Part shown: positions 17,404 through 25,628 of the stretch, piece after piece
Position numbering within the stretch: the first letter of the stretch is position 1
Layout: each line of letters starts with the position of its first letter
NCBI RefSeq assembly: GCF_004349105.1
Contig: NZ_SMLB01000052.1
Coordinates: forward strand, 1 to 43,825
Length of the DNA stretch: 43,825 bases
Reading direction: 5' to 3'
Source of the DNA: Jiangella aurantiaca
GTDB taxonomy: Bacteria > Actinomycetota > Actinomycetes > Jiangellales > Jiangellaceae
Notes under the pieces: generated by a model
The model's database searches: none
What the model saw: the letters and a program-made list of their open reading frames with translations, nothing else
Told to the model about the DNA's origin: nothing
Position numbers and translations under genes: made by a program

Positions 17404-17407
17404 CTTG
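17394..17407 (+). repeat. 14-bp direct repeat, left copy
   Basis: GTCCATCTGACTTG is repeated exactly and in the same orientation at 31769-31782. The two copies bracket the sugar catabolic locus and lie at the last mobile-element gene on the left and the first mobile-element sequence on the right. A few chance 14-mers are expected in a window this size, so only the location makes it notable. Confidence 0.45.
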
Positions 17408-17615
17408 AAGGACGTGCCGAGTGGGCCGGGTGACCTTCCTGCCGGGCCTCATCTGGTCGTCGCCGTCTGGCCATCGAAGACGTCACAGATCGTGCCGGTG
17501 TCGTCCTTTGCCGGTAGGGTCCGTGTGCTGTCTGAGGACATCGGGTGGGCGTAGGAGCCGCTGAGCGCCTAAGGCGACGTCAATCGAGTCCTGCCCCGTC
17601 CGTGGGCGGCTGGGC

Positions 17616-18719
17616 TCAGGCGGGTATCCCCTCGTCGCGCCATGGCGCGCCGGTGCCGTCCATGCGGGTGTAGAAGGGGTCACCGGGGACGATCTCGCCG
17701 CGCCGCACCGGGCGTCCGGTGAACGCCGACGCGTAGACGGCGGCGACGACCTCCAGCGTCAGGCGGGCGTCGGCCAGGGTCACCGGGGGCGTCGCGCCCG
17801 ACGCGAGCGCGTCGAGCACCACCCGCAGCTGGGCCGCGTGGCCACTGCGCTCGCCGTCGAGTCCCGTCGCCCACCGGGCCGCCAGGTCCTCGCGCCCGGC
17901 AGCGGCTGTGAACTGCCAGTTGTCGTCGCCGTAGCCGTAGAGGTGGTGGAGCTCGACGGTGGCGTGCTCCCAGTCGAACCGGAGCGCCGACGCTTCGCGG
18001 GGTGGCACCACGGAGTTGGTGACGGTGGCCAGCGCGCCGTTCTCGAACCTGACGACGGCGCAGGACACGTCCTCGGTGCGGGTGGGCCGCGATTGGCGCC
18101 CGGCCATGGCCGTGACCTCGGCCCATGGCCCGAGCACCGACAGCATGAGGTCCGTCTGGTGCACGCCGTGGCCTATGGTCGGCCCGCCGCCCTCGACCTC
18201 GAACGACCCGCGCCACGGCACCGCGAAATAGGCTTCGTCGCGGTACCAGGTGGTCTCGCATCGGGCCACCAGCGGCCGGCCGAGCACGCCGTCGCCGGCC
18301 AGCCGGCGCAGCTGCCGCGCCGCGGAGCCGAACCGGTGCTGGGACACGACGAACGCCTCGCCCGCCGACGCGGAAGCAGCCCGCGCCAGCACGTCGAAGT
18401 CGGCCAGTGACACCGCCGGCGGCTTCTCGACCAGCACATTGACGCCCGCGGCCAACGCCTCGACGGCGAGCGGCACGTGCGACGACGGCTGCGTGCAGAC
18501 GATGACGAGGTCGATCTCGCCGCTCGCCAGCGCCGACCCGAGTGACGAGCCCGCGTGCGACACCGGCCAGTCCTCCGTGAACGCGGCCAGCCTGGCCTCG
18601 TCGACCTCGACGGCGGCGACCAGCCGGGCCCGGCCGTCCTGCGCGGCGATGGCGCGGGCATGCGAGTGCGCGATCAGCCCCGTGCCGACGACGGCGCACC
18701 TGACGGGCGGCGCAGTCAC
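17616..18719 (-). CDS. Gfo/Idh/MocA-family oxidoreductase
   Basis: The gene encodes 367 residues. The N-terminal Rossmann fold has VVGTGLIAHSHARA (residues 10-23), an acidic strand end VEVDEARL that favours NAD, and the family motif EKPP at 98-101. The C-terminal half (VEGGGPTIGHGVHQTDLMLS) carries the substrate-binding sheet with the conserved D and H. Family members oxidise or reduce sugars, inositols or sugar acids with NAD(P). It overlaps the lacI stop-start by 4 bp (18716-18719), so the two form a leftward operon. That ties the enzyme to the catabolic locus under the same regulator. The exact substrate cannot be told. Confidence 0.88.
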   Translation of the reverse strand: MTAPPVRCAVVGTGLIAHSHARAIAAQDGRARLVAAVEVDEARLAAFTEDWPVSHAGSSLGSALASGEIDLVIVCTQPSSHVPLAVEALAAGVNVLVEKPPAVSLADFDVLARAASASAGEAFVVSQHRFGSAARQLRRLAGDGVLGRPLVARCETTWYRDEAYFAVPWRGSFEVEGGGPTIGHGVHQTDLMLSVLGPWAEVTAMAGRQSRPTRTEDVSCAVVRFENGALATVTNSVVPPREASALRFDWEHATVELHHLYGYGDDNWQFTAAAGREDLAARWATGLDGERSGHAAQLRVVLDALASGATPPVTLADARLTLEVVAAVYASAFTGRPVRRGEIVPGDPFYTRMDGTGAPWRDEGIPA

Positions 18720-19726
18720 GCCGACTCGCGCTGGATCAGGTGCGTCCCGAACGCGATGGCCTGCGGCGGCTGCGGCTCGTCCTCGGCCATGCGCTGCAGC
18801 AGGATCCGCGCGACCGCCTGGCCGATCTGCCGGGCCGGGTTCGCGATGGTAGTGAGCGCCGGCGACACCAGCGTGGCGGCCTCGATGTCGTCGAAGCCGA
18901 CGACGGCGACATCTTGGGGTACCCGCACCGACAGCTCGCGCAGCACGTCCAGCGCGCCGATGGCCACGACGTCGTTGGTGCAGATGACGGCGTCGGGCGG
19001 CGCGGCCAGGTCGAGCAACCGGCGCATGCCCTCGCGGCCGCCCTCGCGGCTGAAGTCGGCGCGGACGACGAGGTCGTCGGCCGCCGGCACGGCCGCGTCG
19101 CGCAGCGCGGCGAGGTAGCCGCTGACACGGCTGGCGGCGGGGCCCTCACCCTGCGGACCGGTGATGAAGCCGATGCGGCGCCGGTCGCGCTCGAGCAGGT
19201 ACTGCACCGCCCGGCGGCCGCCGCCGACGTCGTCGGGCCCGACGGCGTCGACGCCAGGCTCCGGCGCGTGCGAGCCGAGCAAGACGACAGGGATGCCGGC
19301 CTCGACGGCGGCCTCGAACGGCCGGCCGCGGTGCAGGTAGCTGGACAGGCCGATGCCGTCGACCCGGCGGGCCACCATCTGCTCGATCATGCGCCGCTCG
19401 GTGCCGGGGTCGCCGTCGGTGCAGACGACGATGCCGTAGGACCCCTGCGGCTCGAGGACGTCCTGCAGCCCGCGGGCGACGGCCGGGTAGAACGGGTTGA
19501 GAATGCTCGGCACGATGAGCGCGACGGTGTCGGTGCGCTGCGTGCGCATGCTACGGGCCACCTGGTTGGGCACGTAGCCGAGCTCGTCGATGGCTCGCTC
19601 CACCCGGCGGCGGGTCGACGGCGCCACCTCGCGGCGCGCGCTCAGCACGTACGAGACCGTCGCGATGCTCACTCCGGCCCGCTCGGCGACGGTCCGCATG
19701 CTCACCCGCTGCCGGGCCTGCGACAT
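18716..19726 (-). CDS. LacI-family transcriptional regulator
   Basis: From ATG 19726 (GGGAGGA six to eight bases upstream) the product has 336 residues. Residues 9-60 are the HTH and hinge: MRTVAERAGVSIATVSYVLS then RRRVERAIDELGYVPNQVAR. The remainder is a periplasmic-binding-protein-like sugar-sensing domain (VALIVPSILNPFYPAVARGL, VVGFDDIEAATLVSPALTTI). I rejected the longer start at 19810 because it adds residues running through the operator. Perfect TAAACGTTTA sites lie just upstream of this gene and of the divergent GH42 gene, so it very likely represses both operons and itself and is released by a breakdown sugar. Confidence 0.92.
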   Translation of the reverse strand: MSQARQRVSMRTVAERAGVSIATVSYVLSARREVAPSTRRRVERAIDELGYVPNQVARSMRTQRTDTVALIVPSILNPFYPAVARGLQDVLEPQGSYGIVVCTDGDPGTERRMIEQMVARRVDGIGLSSYLHRGRPFEAAVEAGIPVVLLGSHAPEPGVDAVGPDDVGGGRRAVQYLLERDRRRIGFITGPQGEGPAASRVSGYLAALRDAAVPAADDLVVRADFSREGGREGMRRLLDLAAPPDAVICTNDVVAIGALDVLRELSVRVPQDVAVVGFDDIEAATLVSPALTTIANPARQIGQAVARILLQRMAEDEPQPPQAIAFGTHLIQRESA

Positions 19727-19747
19727 CTGCGTCCTCCCACTCTGACG

Positions 19748-19757
19748 TAAACGTTTA
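19748..19757. promoter_or_regulatory. LacI-type operator 1
   Basis: TAAACGTTTA is a perfect palindrome with the central CG step typical of LacI-family operators. It lies 21 bases upstream of the regulator start, suited to autorepression. Confidence 0.75.
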
Positions 19758-19877
19758 GATCGTACACCACGAGGTTGCCGCCGAACGGCCCATTCATCCG
19801 ACCACGTCAATTACGTGTTTTCGAAGCATGCCTTGACACCGTCGCCGACTTGGGACGATCCTGTGGGCCATCTCATC

Positions 19878-19887
19878 TAAACGTTTA
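19878..19887. promoter_or_regulatory. LacI-type operator 2
   Basis: A second exact TAAACGTTTA lies 33 bases upstream of the GH42 start and exactly 130 bp centre-to-centre from operator 1. It should block the rightward catabolic operon; paired binding with looping is possible. Confidence 0.75.
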
Positions 19888-19920
19888 CGCGCCCATCAGC
19901 CCTCCAATGAAAGGACGTCA

Positions 19921-21954
19921 GTGCCGTCGTCCACCAGCGCCCGGCTCGGTGCCCAGGTGTGGCTCGCCCCCGGCGAGTACGACCGGCCCGAGCAGCTCGA
20001 CCGGCTGTTCGCCGTGCTGGCCGAGCACGACCTCCCGCTGGCGCGCGTCAGCCTGGTCCGCAACCATCTCGAGCCCGCGCCGGGCCGGTGGGACTTCGCC
20101 CTTTACGACGCGGCCTTCGCCGCCGCGGAACGGCACGGTGTCGCCGTCACCGCGACGCTCTGGCCGCAGGCCGCCGCGCCCGCGCTGAGCGGCGTCCCGG
20201 ACACGCCGGCCACGCTCGCCGCCGGCGAGGCCTACCTCGACGCCGTCGTCCCCCGCTACGCCGCGCACCGGGCACTGGACAGCTGGATCCTCATGAACGA
20301 GCCGGGCCAGCCGCCCGCCGTCACCGAGCTGGCCGAGCAGCGCTTCCGCGACTGGCTGCGGGAGCGCTACGACGGGCTGGACGCGCTCAACCGGGCCTGG
20401 TTCGGCGAGAGCATGCTGTCGTTCCGGGCTCCGTACGCGTCGTTCGACGAGATCGCCGTCGACCCGCGCTGGTCGCACGCCGGGCTGTGGCCGGTGCCGA
20501 ACCTCGACTGGCACGAGTTCTGGCGCTCGCACCTGGCCTGGTACCTGGGCTGGGTGGCCGAGCGGGTCCGGCGGCTCGACCCCGGCCACCCGGTGCACAC
20601 CAACCCGCACGGCGTCAGCCGCAACCTGGCCACCCGCTCGTTCGACCTGCCGTCGTGGCGGCCCTTCCTCGACTCCGTCGGCGCGTCGATCTACCCGATG
20701 TCGCTGACGGAGTTCGGCCCGGACCGGCTGACGCTCGGCCATGCGTTCTGCGTCGAGCTGCTCCGCGGCGCCATGGCCGGCGGTCCGGTCTGGGCCACCG
20801 AGCTGGCCGGCGGCCCGGCCATCCGCTCGCACGCCACCGGGTACGCCGTCGAACCGCGCGAGCTGGCCCAGCGGGTCTGGACGGTGCTCGGCGCCGGCGC
20901 GGACCGGGCCGTGCTCTGGCTGCTCAACGTTCGCTGGCGCAGCCGCGAGCCGGGTGAGTTCGCGCTGCTGGACTACCGGGGCGAGCCGACCGACCGGCTG
21001 CGTGCGGTGGCGTCGATCGGCCGGGTGCTCGCCGAGCACGATGATTTGTTCGCCGCCGCCGAACCGGTCACCGCCGACGTCACGCTGGTGCTGAGCGTCG
21101 AGTCGATGGCGCTGGACCACCAGTGGGCCACGGGCGGCGATCCCGCGCGCGGCAAGGACGCGCACCTGCTCGAGGCGCTCGGCTGGTACGAGGCGCTGCA
21201 GTCCCTGGGCGTCCCGCCGCGCGTCGTCCACGTCGACGACGTCGACTGGAGTCCGGAAGGGCCGCCGCGGCTGCTCGTCCTGCCGCACGTCGAAGTGCTG
21301 TCCGCCGAGCAGGCGGCGGCGATCGGCGCGTACGTCCGCGCCGGGCACACCGTGCTGGCCAGTGGGCTCACCGGCTGGTACGACCGCGACGGCCGCTTCT
21401 GGCCACTCGCCGACGAGTTCCCGCTCGGCCCCGTGGTGGGCGGGCGACCCCGGGAACTGCGGGTCGTCGACGGCGGCAGCCTTGGCCTGGCGACGGGCGA
21501 GCTGCCGGCCGGGCCGTGGCTCACCGACGTCGAGGTCGGCGACGGCGTCCCGCTCGCCGAGGACGGTGGCACCGTCACGGCCCTCGTGCACGACGGCGTC
21601 GGCGGCGGCCAGGCGATCTGGCTGCCCGCGCTCGTCGGCCTCGCCGCGTTCACCGGCGACGGCGGCCCGCTCGTCCGGTACGCCGCCACCGTCGTCGAGC
21701 TCTTCGCGGGCCGGCTCCCCGTGCGCGTGCGACAGACCGGCGACGGGGTCACCCCGCTGCTGGTCCGGACCCTGCGCGCCGACGGCGGCAGCCTCGTCAC
21801 CATCGTCGCCAACCCAGCCGCCGAGGCGAGCACCGTCACCCTCGACGGCCCGGACGACGGCCGGCCCGAGGTCCTCTGGGGCGACCCGGACGCCGTCGCC
21901 GGCCACGCCGTCACCGTCGGCGCGAAGGACACGGTGGTGCTGGCATGGCGCTGA
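19921..21954 (+). CDS. GH42-like beta-galactosidase
   Basis: The gene encodes 677 residues from GTG 19921, preceded by GAAAGGA. The N-terminal (beta/alpha)8 barrel contains the likely acid/base E127 in WILMNEPGQ and the likely nucleophile E294 in VWATELAGG, at the spacing expected for clan-A beta-galactosidases. A trimerisation-like domain (LLVLPHVEVLSAEQAAAIGA, YVRAGHTVLASG) and a small C-terminal beta domain follow, as in GH42. There is no signal peptide, so it acts on imported oligosaccharides. NEPG differs from the more common NEYG, so specificity may not be lactose-like. First gene of the rightward operon, overlapping the next by 10 bp and controlled by the LacI site. Confidence 0.82.
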   Translation: MPSSTSARLGAQVWLAPGEYDRPEQLDRLFAVLAEHDLPLARVSLVRNHLEPAPGRWDFALYDAAFAAAERHGVAVTATLWPQAAAPALSGVPDTPATLAAGEAYLDAVVPRYAAHRALDSWILMNEPGQPPAVTELAEQRFRDWLRERYDGLDALNRAWFGESMLSFRAPYASFDEIAVDPRWSHAGLWPVPNLDWHEFWRSHLAWYLGWVAERVRRLDPGHPVHTNPHGVSRNLATRSFDLPSWRPFLDSVGASIYPMSLTEFGPDRLTLGHAFCVELLRGAMAGGPVWATELAGGPAIRSHATGYAVEPRELAQRVWTVLGAGADRAVLWLLNVRWRSREPGEFALLDYRGEPTDRLRAVASIGRVLAEHDDLFAAAEPVTADVTLVLSVESMALDHQWATGGDPARGKDAHLLEALGWYEALQSLGVPPRVVHVDDVDWSPEGPPRLLVLPHVEVLSAEQAAAIGAYVRAGHTVLASGLTGWYDRDGRFWPLADEFPLGPVVGGRPRELRVVDGGSLGLATGELPAGPWLTDVEVGDGVPLAEDGGTVTALVHDGVGGGQAIWLPALVGLAAFTGDGGPLVRYAATVVELFAGRLPVRVRQTGDGVTPLLVRTLRADGGSLVTIVANPAAEASTVTLDGPDDGRPEVLWGDPDAVAGHAVTVGAKDTVVLAWR

Positions 21955-22943
21955 CCTGGGAACCGAAGCTGTCCGAGAACGTCCACGACCTCGAGCCCGG
22001 CACGCTGGCCTGGCTGCGCCAGCTGGGCTGCCGGCACGCCGTCTTCCAGCCGTCGGCGCGGCTGCAGCAGCACGACCGCGTCGGCGGCGGGAAGCCGTAC
22101 TGGTCCACTGACGACGTGGCCATGCTGGTCAAGGCGTGCGGTGAGGCTGGCATGACCCTCGAGTCGGTCATGCTGCCGCTCGACTTCTACCCGCGGGCGC
22201 TGCGGGGGGCCGACGGTCGCGACGAGGAGATCGCGCACGTCTGCCGCACCGCCGAGGCGGTGGCCGCCGCCGGTGTGCCGATGATGGAGTGGCGGTTCTG
22301 GCCGGACTTCTTCTTCGACGAGCCGGTCGGCGTGCGGCCGAGACTCGGCCGCGGCGGCGCCGTCTCGCGCGCCTTCGACGCCCGCTGGATCCCGGCCGAG
22401 CCGTTCGACGACATCGGCACCGTCGGCGCCGAAGAGATGTGGGAGCGGACGCTGTACTTCGCCCGCCCCCTGATCGAGACCGCGCAGGCGGCCGGCCTCC
22501 GGCTGTCCATGCATCCCAACGACCCGCCGGTCCCGGTCATGCGCGGCGTGGCCCGCATCTTCTCCTCCCCCGAGGGCCTGCAGCGGTTCCACCGCGAACT
22601 GCCCGCCGAGGCCAACGGCCTGACGTTCTGCCAGGGCACGTTCGCCGAGATGGGCGTCGACGTCGTCGAGCAGATCGCCGCGTTCGGGCCGCGCATCCGG
22701 CTTGCGCATCTGCGCGCCGTCACGGGCCGGGTGCCCGCCTACCAGGAGGTCTTCATCGACGAGGGCGACCTCGACATGTTCGCCGCTCTGCGCGCCTACC
22801 GCGCCGCCGGGTTCGAGGGACCGTTCGTCTCCGACCACACCCCCGGCGTCACCGGCGACACCCGCTGGGGCCACACCGGCCGCGCGTTCTCGCTCGGCTG
22901 GATGCGCGCCGCCGTCACCGCAGTAGGGAGTGACGGCCGATGA
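21945..22943 (+). CDS. uxuA: mannonate dehydratase (UxuA-like)
   Basis: From ATG 21945 the product has 332 residues. The fold is a TIM barrel with metal-site signatures of the UxuA family: MHPNDPP, FCQGTFAEMG (cysteine ligand), LAHLRAV and FIDEGDLDM. The enzyme dehydrates D-mannonate to 2-keto-3-deoxygluconate in hexuronate breakdown. It is shorter than the enterobacterial enzyme (about 390) but in the range of actinobacterial homologues. It overlaps the GH42 gene by 10 bp and the SDR gene by 4 bp. Its presence argues that the imported sugar contains a uronic acid, or that a hexose acid is made by the oxidoreductases of this locus. Confidence 0.83.
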   Translation: MALTWEPKLSENVHDLEPGTLAWLRQLGCRHAVFQPSARLQQHDRVGGGKPYWSTDDVAMLVKACGEAGMTLESVMLPLDFYPRALRGADGRDEEIAHVCRTAEAVAAAGVPMMEWRFWPDFFFDEPVGVRPRLGRGGAVSRAFDARWIPAEPFDDIGTVGAEEMWERTLYFARPLIETAQAAGLRLSMHPNDPPVPVMRGVARIFSSPEGLQRFHRELPAEANGLTFCQGTFAEMGVDVVEQIAAFGPRIRLAHLRAVTGRVPAYQEVFIDEGDLDMFAALRAYRAAGFEGPFVSDHTPGVTGDTRWGHTGRAFSLGWMRAAVTAVGSDGR

Positions 22944-23692
22944 CCCGTCCCCTCGACGGCCAGCGGGCGCTGGTCACCGGCGCCGGCCAGGGCATCGGCC
23001 GCGGCATCGCGCTGGCGCTGGCCGAGGCCGGCGCGCACGTCGTCGTCAACGACCTGCGGCCCGGCGACGCGCACCGCACCGCTGCCGACGTCGCCGCCGC
23101 CGGAGTGACGGGCATCGCCGCGGTCGCCGACGTCAGCACTGAGGACGGCGCACGGCACGTGCTCGACACCGCGAGCACCGCCCTGGGCGGCCTCGACGTG
23201 CTGGTCAACAACGCCGGCATCGCCCGCCCCGAACCGTTCCACGAGATCACGCTGCAGAGCTGGCACGAGGTGCTCGACAACAACCTCACCAGCGCGTTCC
23301 TCTGCGCCCGCGGCGCCATCGACCTGATGAGGCCGGCCGGCTACGGGCGGATCGTGCAGGTCAGCTCCGTCGTCGCGCACCAGGGCGCGCTCTACGGCCA
23401 CGCGCACTACGCGGCCAGCAAGAGCGCGCTGCTCGGCCTGACCCGCACCCTCGCCCGCACGGCGGCGCCGTACGGCATCACCGTCAACGCCGTCGCGCCA
23501 GGGGTCATCGCCACCGAGCTGTCCGCGTCCACCCTCGGGAGCGACACCGTCGAGGAGCTGCGGCGGCAGATCCCGCTGGGCATCGGCACCGTCGACGACG
23601 TCGCCGCGGCGGCGCTGTTCCTGGCCGGCCCGCAGGCGCGCTACGTCACCGGCACGACGCTCGACGTCAACGGCGGCCTGTACATGCGCTGA
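22940..23692 (+). CDS. short-chain dehydrogenase/reductase
   Basis: The gene encodes 250 residues with the classical SDR plan: cofactor motif TGAGQGIG (13-20), acidic ND at the end of beta-2 suggesting NAD, NNAG (90-93), N115, S143 and the catalytic YxxxK at Y157/K161, then a VTGTTLDVNGG end. It is coupled to uxuA by an ATGA overlap. In that setting it may be a fructuronate/mannonate reductase or a sugar dehydrogenase feeding the dehydratase, but SDR substrates cannot be read from sequence. Confidence 0.88.
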   Translation: MTRPLDGQRALVTGAGQGIGRGIALALAEAGAHVVVNDLRPGDAHRTAADVAAAGVTGIAAVADVSTEDGARHVLDTASTALGGLDVLVNNAGIARPEPFHEITLQSWHEVLDNNLTSAFLCARGAIDLMRPAGYGRIVQVSSVVAHQGALYGHAHYAASKSALLGLTRTLARTAAPYGITVNAVAPGVIATELSASTLGSDTVEELRRQIPLGIGTVDDVAAAALFLAGPQARYVTGTTLDVNGGLYMR

Positions 23693-23722
23693 CGCGCGCC
23701 CTCACCTGGAAAGGAGGCAACG

Positions 23723-24694
23723 GTGCACCAACGACTCGACACGCTGGAACGGCCGCAGACGCCACAGCGCACGCCGCGCCCCGCCCGGTCCGGGCGCTCG
23801 GTGTGGGCGCGGGCCTGGCGGCAGCGGTGGATGTACGTCTTCATCCTCCCCGGGCTGCTCTACTTCGTGGTCTTCCGCTACATCCCGCTGGCCGGGAACG
23901 TCGTCGCGTTCCAGCAGTACTCGCCGTTCCTCGGGTTCGCGGAGTCGCCCTGGGTCGGCCTGTCCAACTTCACCGCGATGTTCTCCGACCCCGAGGTGAT
24001 CCGGGCGCTGCAGAACACGCTGTGGTTCTCGCTGCTGCAAATCGTGTTCGCGTTCCCCGCGCCGATCGCGCTGGCGCTGCTGCTCAACAGCCTGCTGTCG
24101 GACCGGATCAAGCGGGTCGTGCAGTCGGTCGTGTACCTGCCGCACTTCATCGGCTGGGTCATCGTCGTGTCGCTGTGGCAGGAGATCTTCGGCGGCGCCG
24201 GCGTGCTCAACCGGCTGCTGGAGCCGGTGGGCGTCGGCCCGCTCAATCTGATGGCCGACCCCGACACCTTCGCCGGCCTCATCACCGCGCAGGTGATCTG
24301 GAAGGAGGTCGGCTGGGGCACCATCATTTTCTTCGCCGCGATCACGATGATCTCGCCGCAGCTCTACGAGTCGGCCGCGGTCGACGGCGCCGGGCCGTGG
24401 CGGCGCCTGTGGCACGTGACGCTGCCGGGCATCTCCAGCGTCATCGTGCTGCTGCTCATCCTGCGCCTCGGCACCGTCCTCACCGTCGGGTTCGAGCAGC
24501 TGCTGCTGCAACAGCCCGCCGTCGGGGCCGACGCCGCGCAGGTGGTCGACACCTTCACCTACTACCGCGGCGTCCTGGGCGGCGACTGGGGCCTGGCCGC
24601 GGCGGTCGGGCTGGTCAAGGGCGTCATCGGCACCGTGCTGGTCGTCGGGGCGAACCGGCTGGCCAAGCGCATGGGCGGACAGGGGGTCTTCTGA
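23723..24694 (+). CDS. sugar ABC transporter permease (LplB/MalF-like)
   Basis: GTG 23723 has a strong AAAGGAGG seven bases ahead. The 323-residue protein has about six membrane helices, starting with WMYVFILPGLLYFVVFRYIP, and the EAA-loop YESAAVDGAGPWRRLWHVTL that docks to the ATPase. The FRYIPLAGNVVAFQQYSP region is typical of the LplB family importing complex oligosaccharides. It is followed directly by its partner permease (TGATG overlap). No ATPase gene is present in the locus, so it probably uses a shared MsmK-like ATPase encoded elsewhere. Confidence 0.9.
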   Translation: MHQRLDTLERPQTPQRTPRPARSGRSVWARAWRQRWMYVFILPGLLYFVVFRYIPLAGNVVAFQQYSPFLGFAESPWVGLSNFTAMFSDPEVIRALQNTLWFSLLQIVFAFPAPIALALLLNSLLSDRIKRVVQSVVYLPHFIGWVIVVSLWQEIFGGAGVLNRLLEPVGVGPLNLMADPDTFAGLITAQVIWKEVGWGTIIFFAAITMISPQLYESAAVDGAGPWRRLWHVTLPGISSVIVLLLILRLGTVLTVGFEQLLLQQPAVGADAAQVVDTFTYYRGVLGGDWGLAAAVGLVKGVIGTVLVVGANRLAKRMGGQGVF

Positions 24695-25605
24695 TGGCAG
24701 TCGTCGGCACCGCACCCGCGCGCCCGGCCCGCCCGGCCTGGCAGGAGCCGCCCCGGCGCATCACCAGCATCGTCAAGGGCCTGGTGATCGCCGCGATCAC
24801 GCTGGTGATGCTCTACCCGTTCGTCTACGTCATCGCGATCAGCTTCTCCGCGGCCGACGCCGCACGCTCCGGCGACACCCTGCTGATCCCGGCCGAGTTC
24901 TCGCTGGCCGCCTACCGCACGATCTTCGCCGGCGACGTGGTGACCCGCGCGCTGCTGGTGAGCGCCGGCGTGACGCTGGTCGGCACGCTGCTGTCGGTGG
25001 TCATGACCGTGACCCTGGCCTACGGGCTGACCCGCACCCGGGAGGTGCCCGGCTCGAAGTTCGTGCTCTACCTCGTGCTGTTCACCATGCTGTTCGGAGC
25101 CGGCATCATCCCGAACTACCTGCTGGTCAAGGAGCTCGGGCTGCTCGACACGTATGCCTCGCTGATCCTGCCCGGCGCCGTCAGCGCGTTCAACCTCGTG
25201 GTCGTCCGCAACTTCTTCATGAACCTGCCGCAGGAGTTGTTCGACTCCGCGCGCATCGACGGCGCCAGCGAGTTTCAGATCCTCTGGCGCATCGTCGTCC
25301 CGCTGTCGAAGGCGGTCATCGCCGTCATCGCCCTGTTCTACGGCGTCGCGTACTGGAACGACTTCTTCAACGCGATGATCTACCTCAACGACAGCGAGAA
25401 GTGGCCCATCCAGCTGGTGCTGCAGCAGTACGTGCTGCAGGGCTCGCCGCTGGACCAGATGGCCGTCTCGGGCCAGGTCGAGGCCGCGCCCAAGACCATC
25501 CAGATGGCCGTGGTGGTCGTCGCCACCGTCCCCATCCTCCTCGTCTACCCCTTCCTCCAGCGCTTCTTCACCAAGGGCGTCCTCACCGGAGCGATCAAGG
25601 GCTGA
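24694..25605 (+). CDS. sugar ABC transporter permease (LplC/MalG-like)
   Basis: The gene encodes 303 residues from ATG 24694, which shares one base with the stop of the first permease. Six helices are predicted, with the EAA motif at FDSARIDGASEFQILWRIVV. VAYWNDFFNAMIYLND and the terminal YPFLQRFFTKGVLTGAIKG are hallmarks of the LplC/YtcP family, partner of LplB. It forms the heterodimeric channel for the substrate delivered by the lipoprotein encoded next. Confidence 0.92.
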   Translation: MAVVGTAPARPARPAWQEPPRRITSIVKGLVIAAITLVMLYPFVYVIAISFSAADAARSGDTLLIPAEFSLAAYRTIFAGDVVTRALLVSAGVTLVGTLLSVVMTVTLAYGLTRTREVPGSKFVLYLVLFTMLFGAGIIPNYLLVKELGLLDTYASLILPGAVSAFNLVVVRNFFMNLPQELFDSARIDGASEFQILWRIVVPLSKAVIAVIALFYGVAYWNDFFNAMIYLNDSEKWPIQLVLQQYVLQGSPLDQMAVSGQVEAAPKTIQMAVVVVATVPILLVYPFLQRFFTKGVLTGAIKG

Positions 25606-25628
25606 CGCCGTCCGCGAAAGGACCGACC

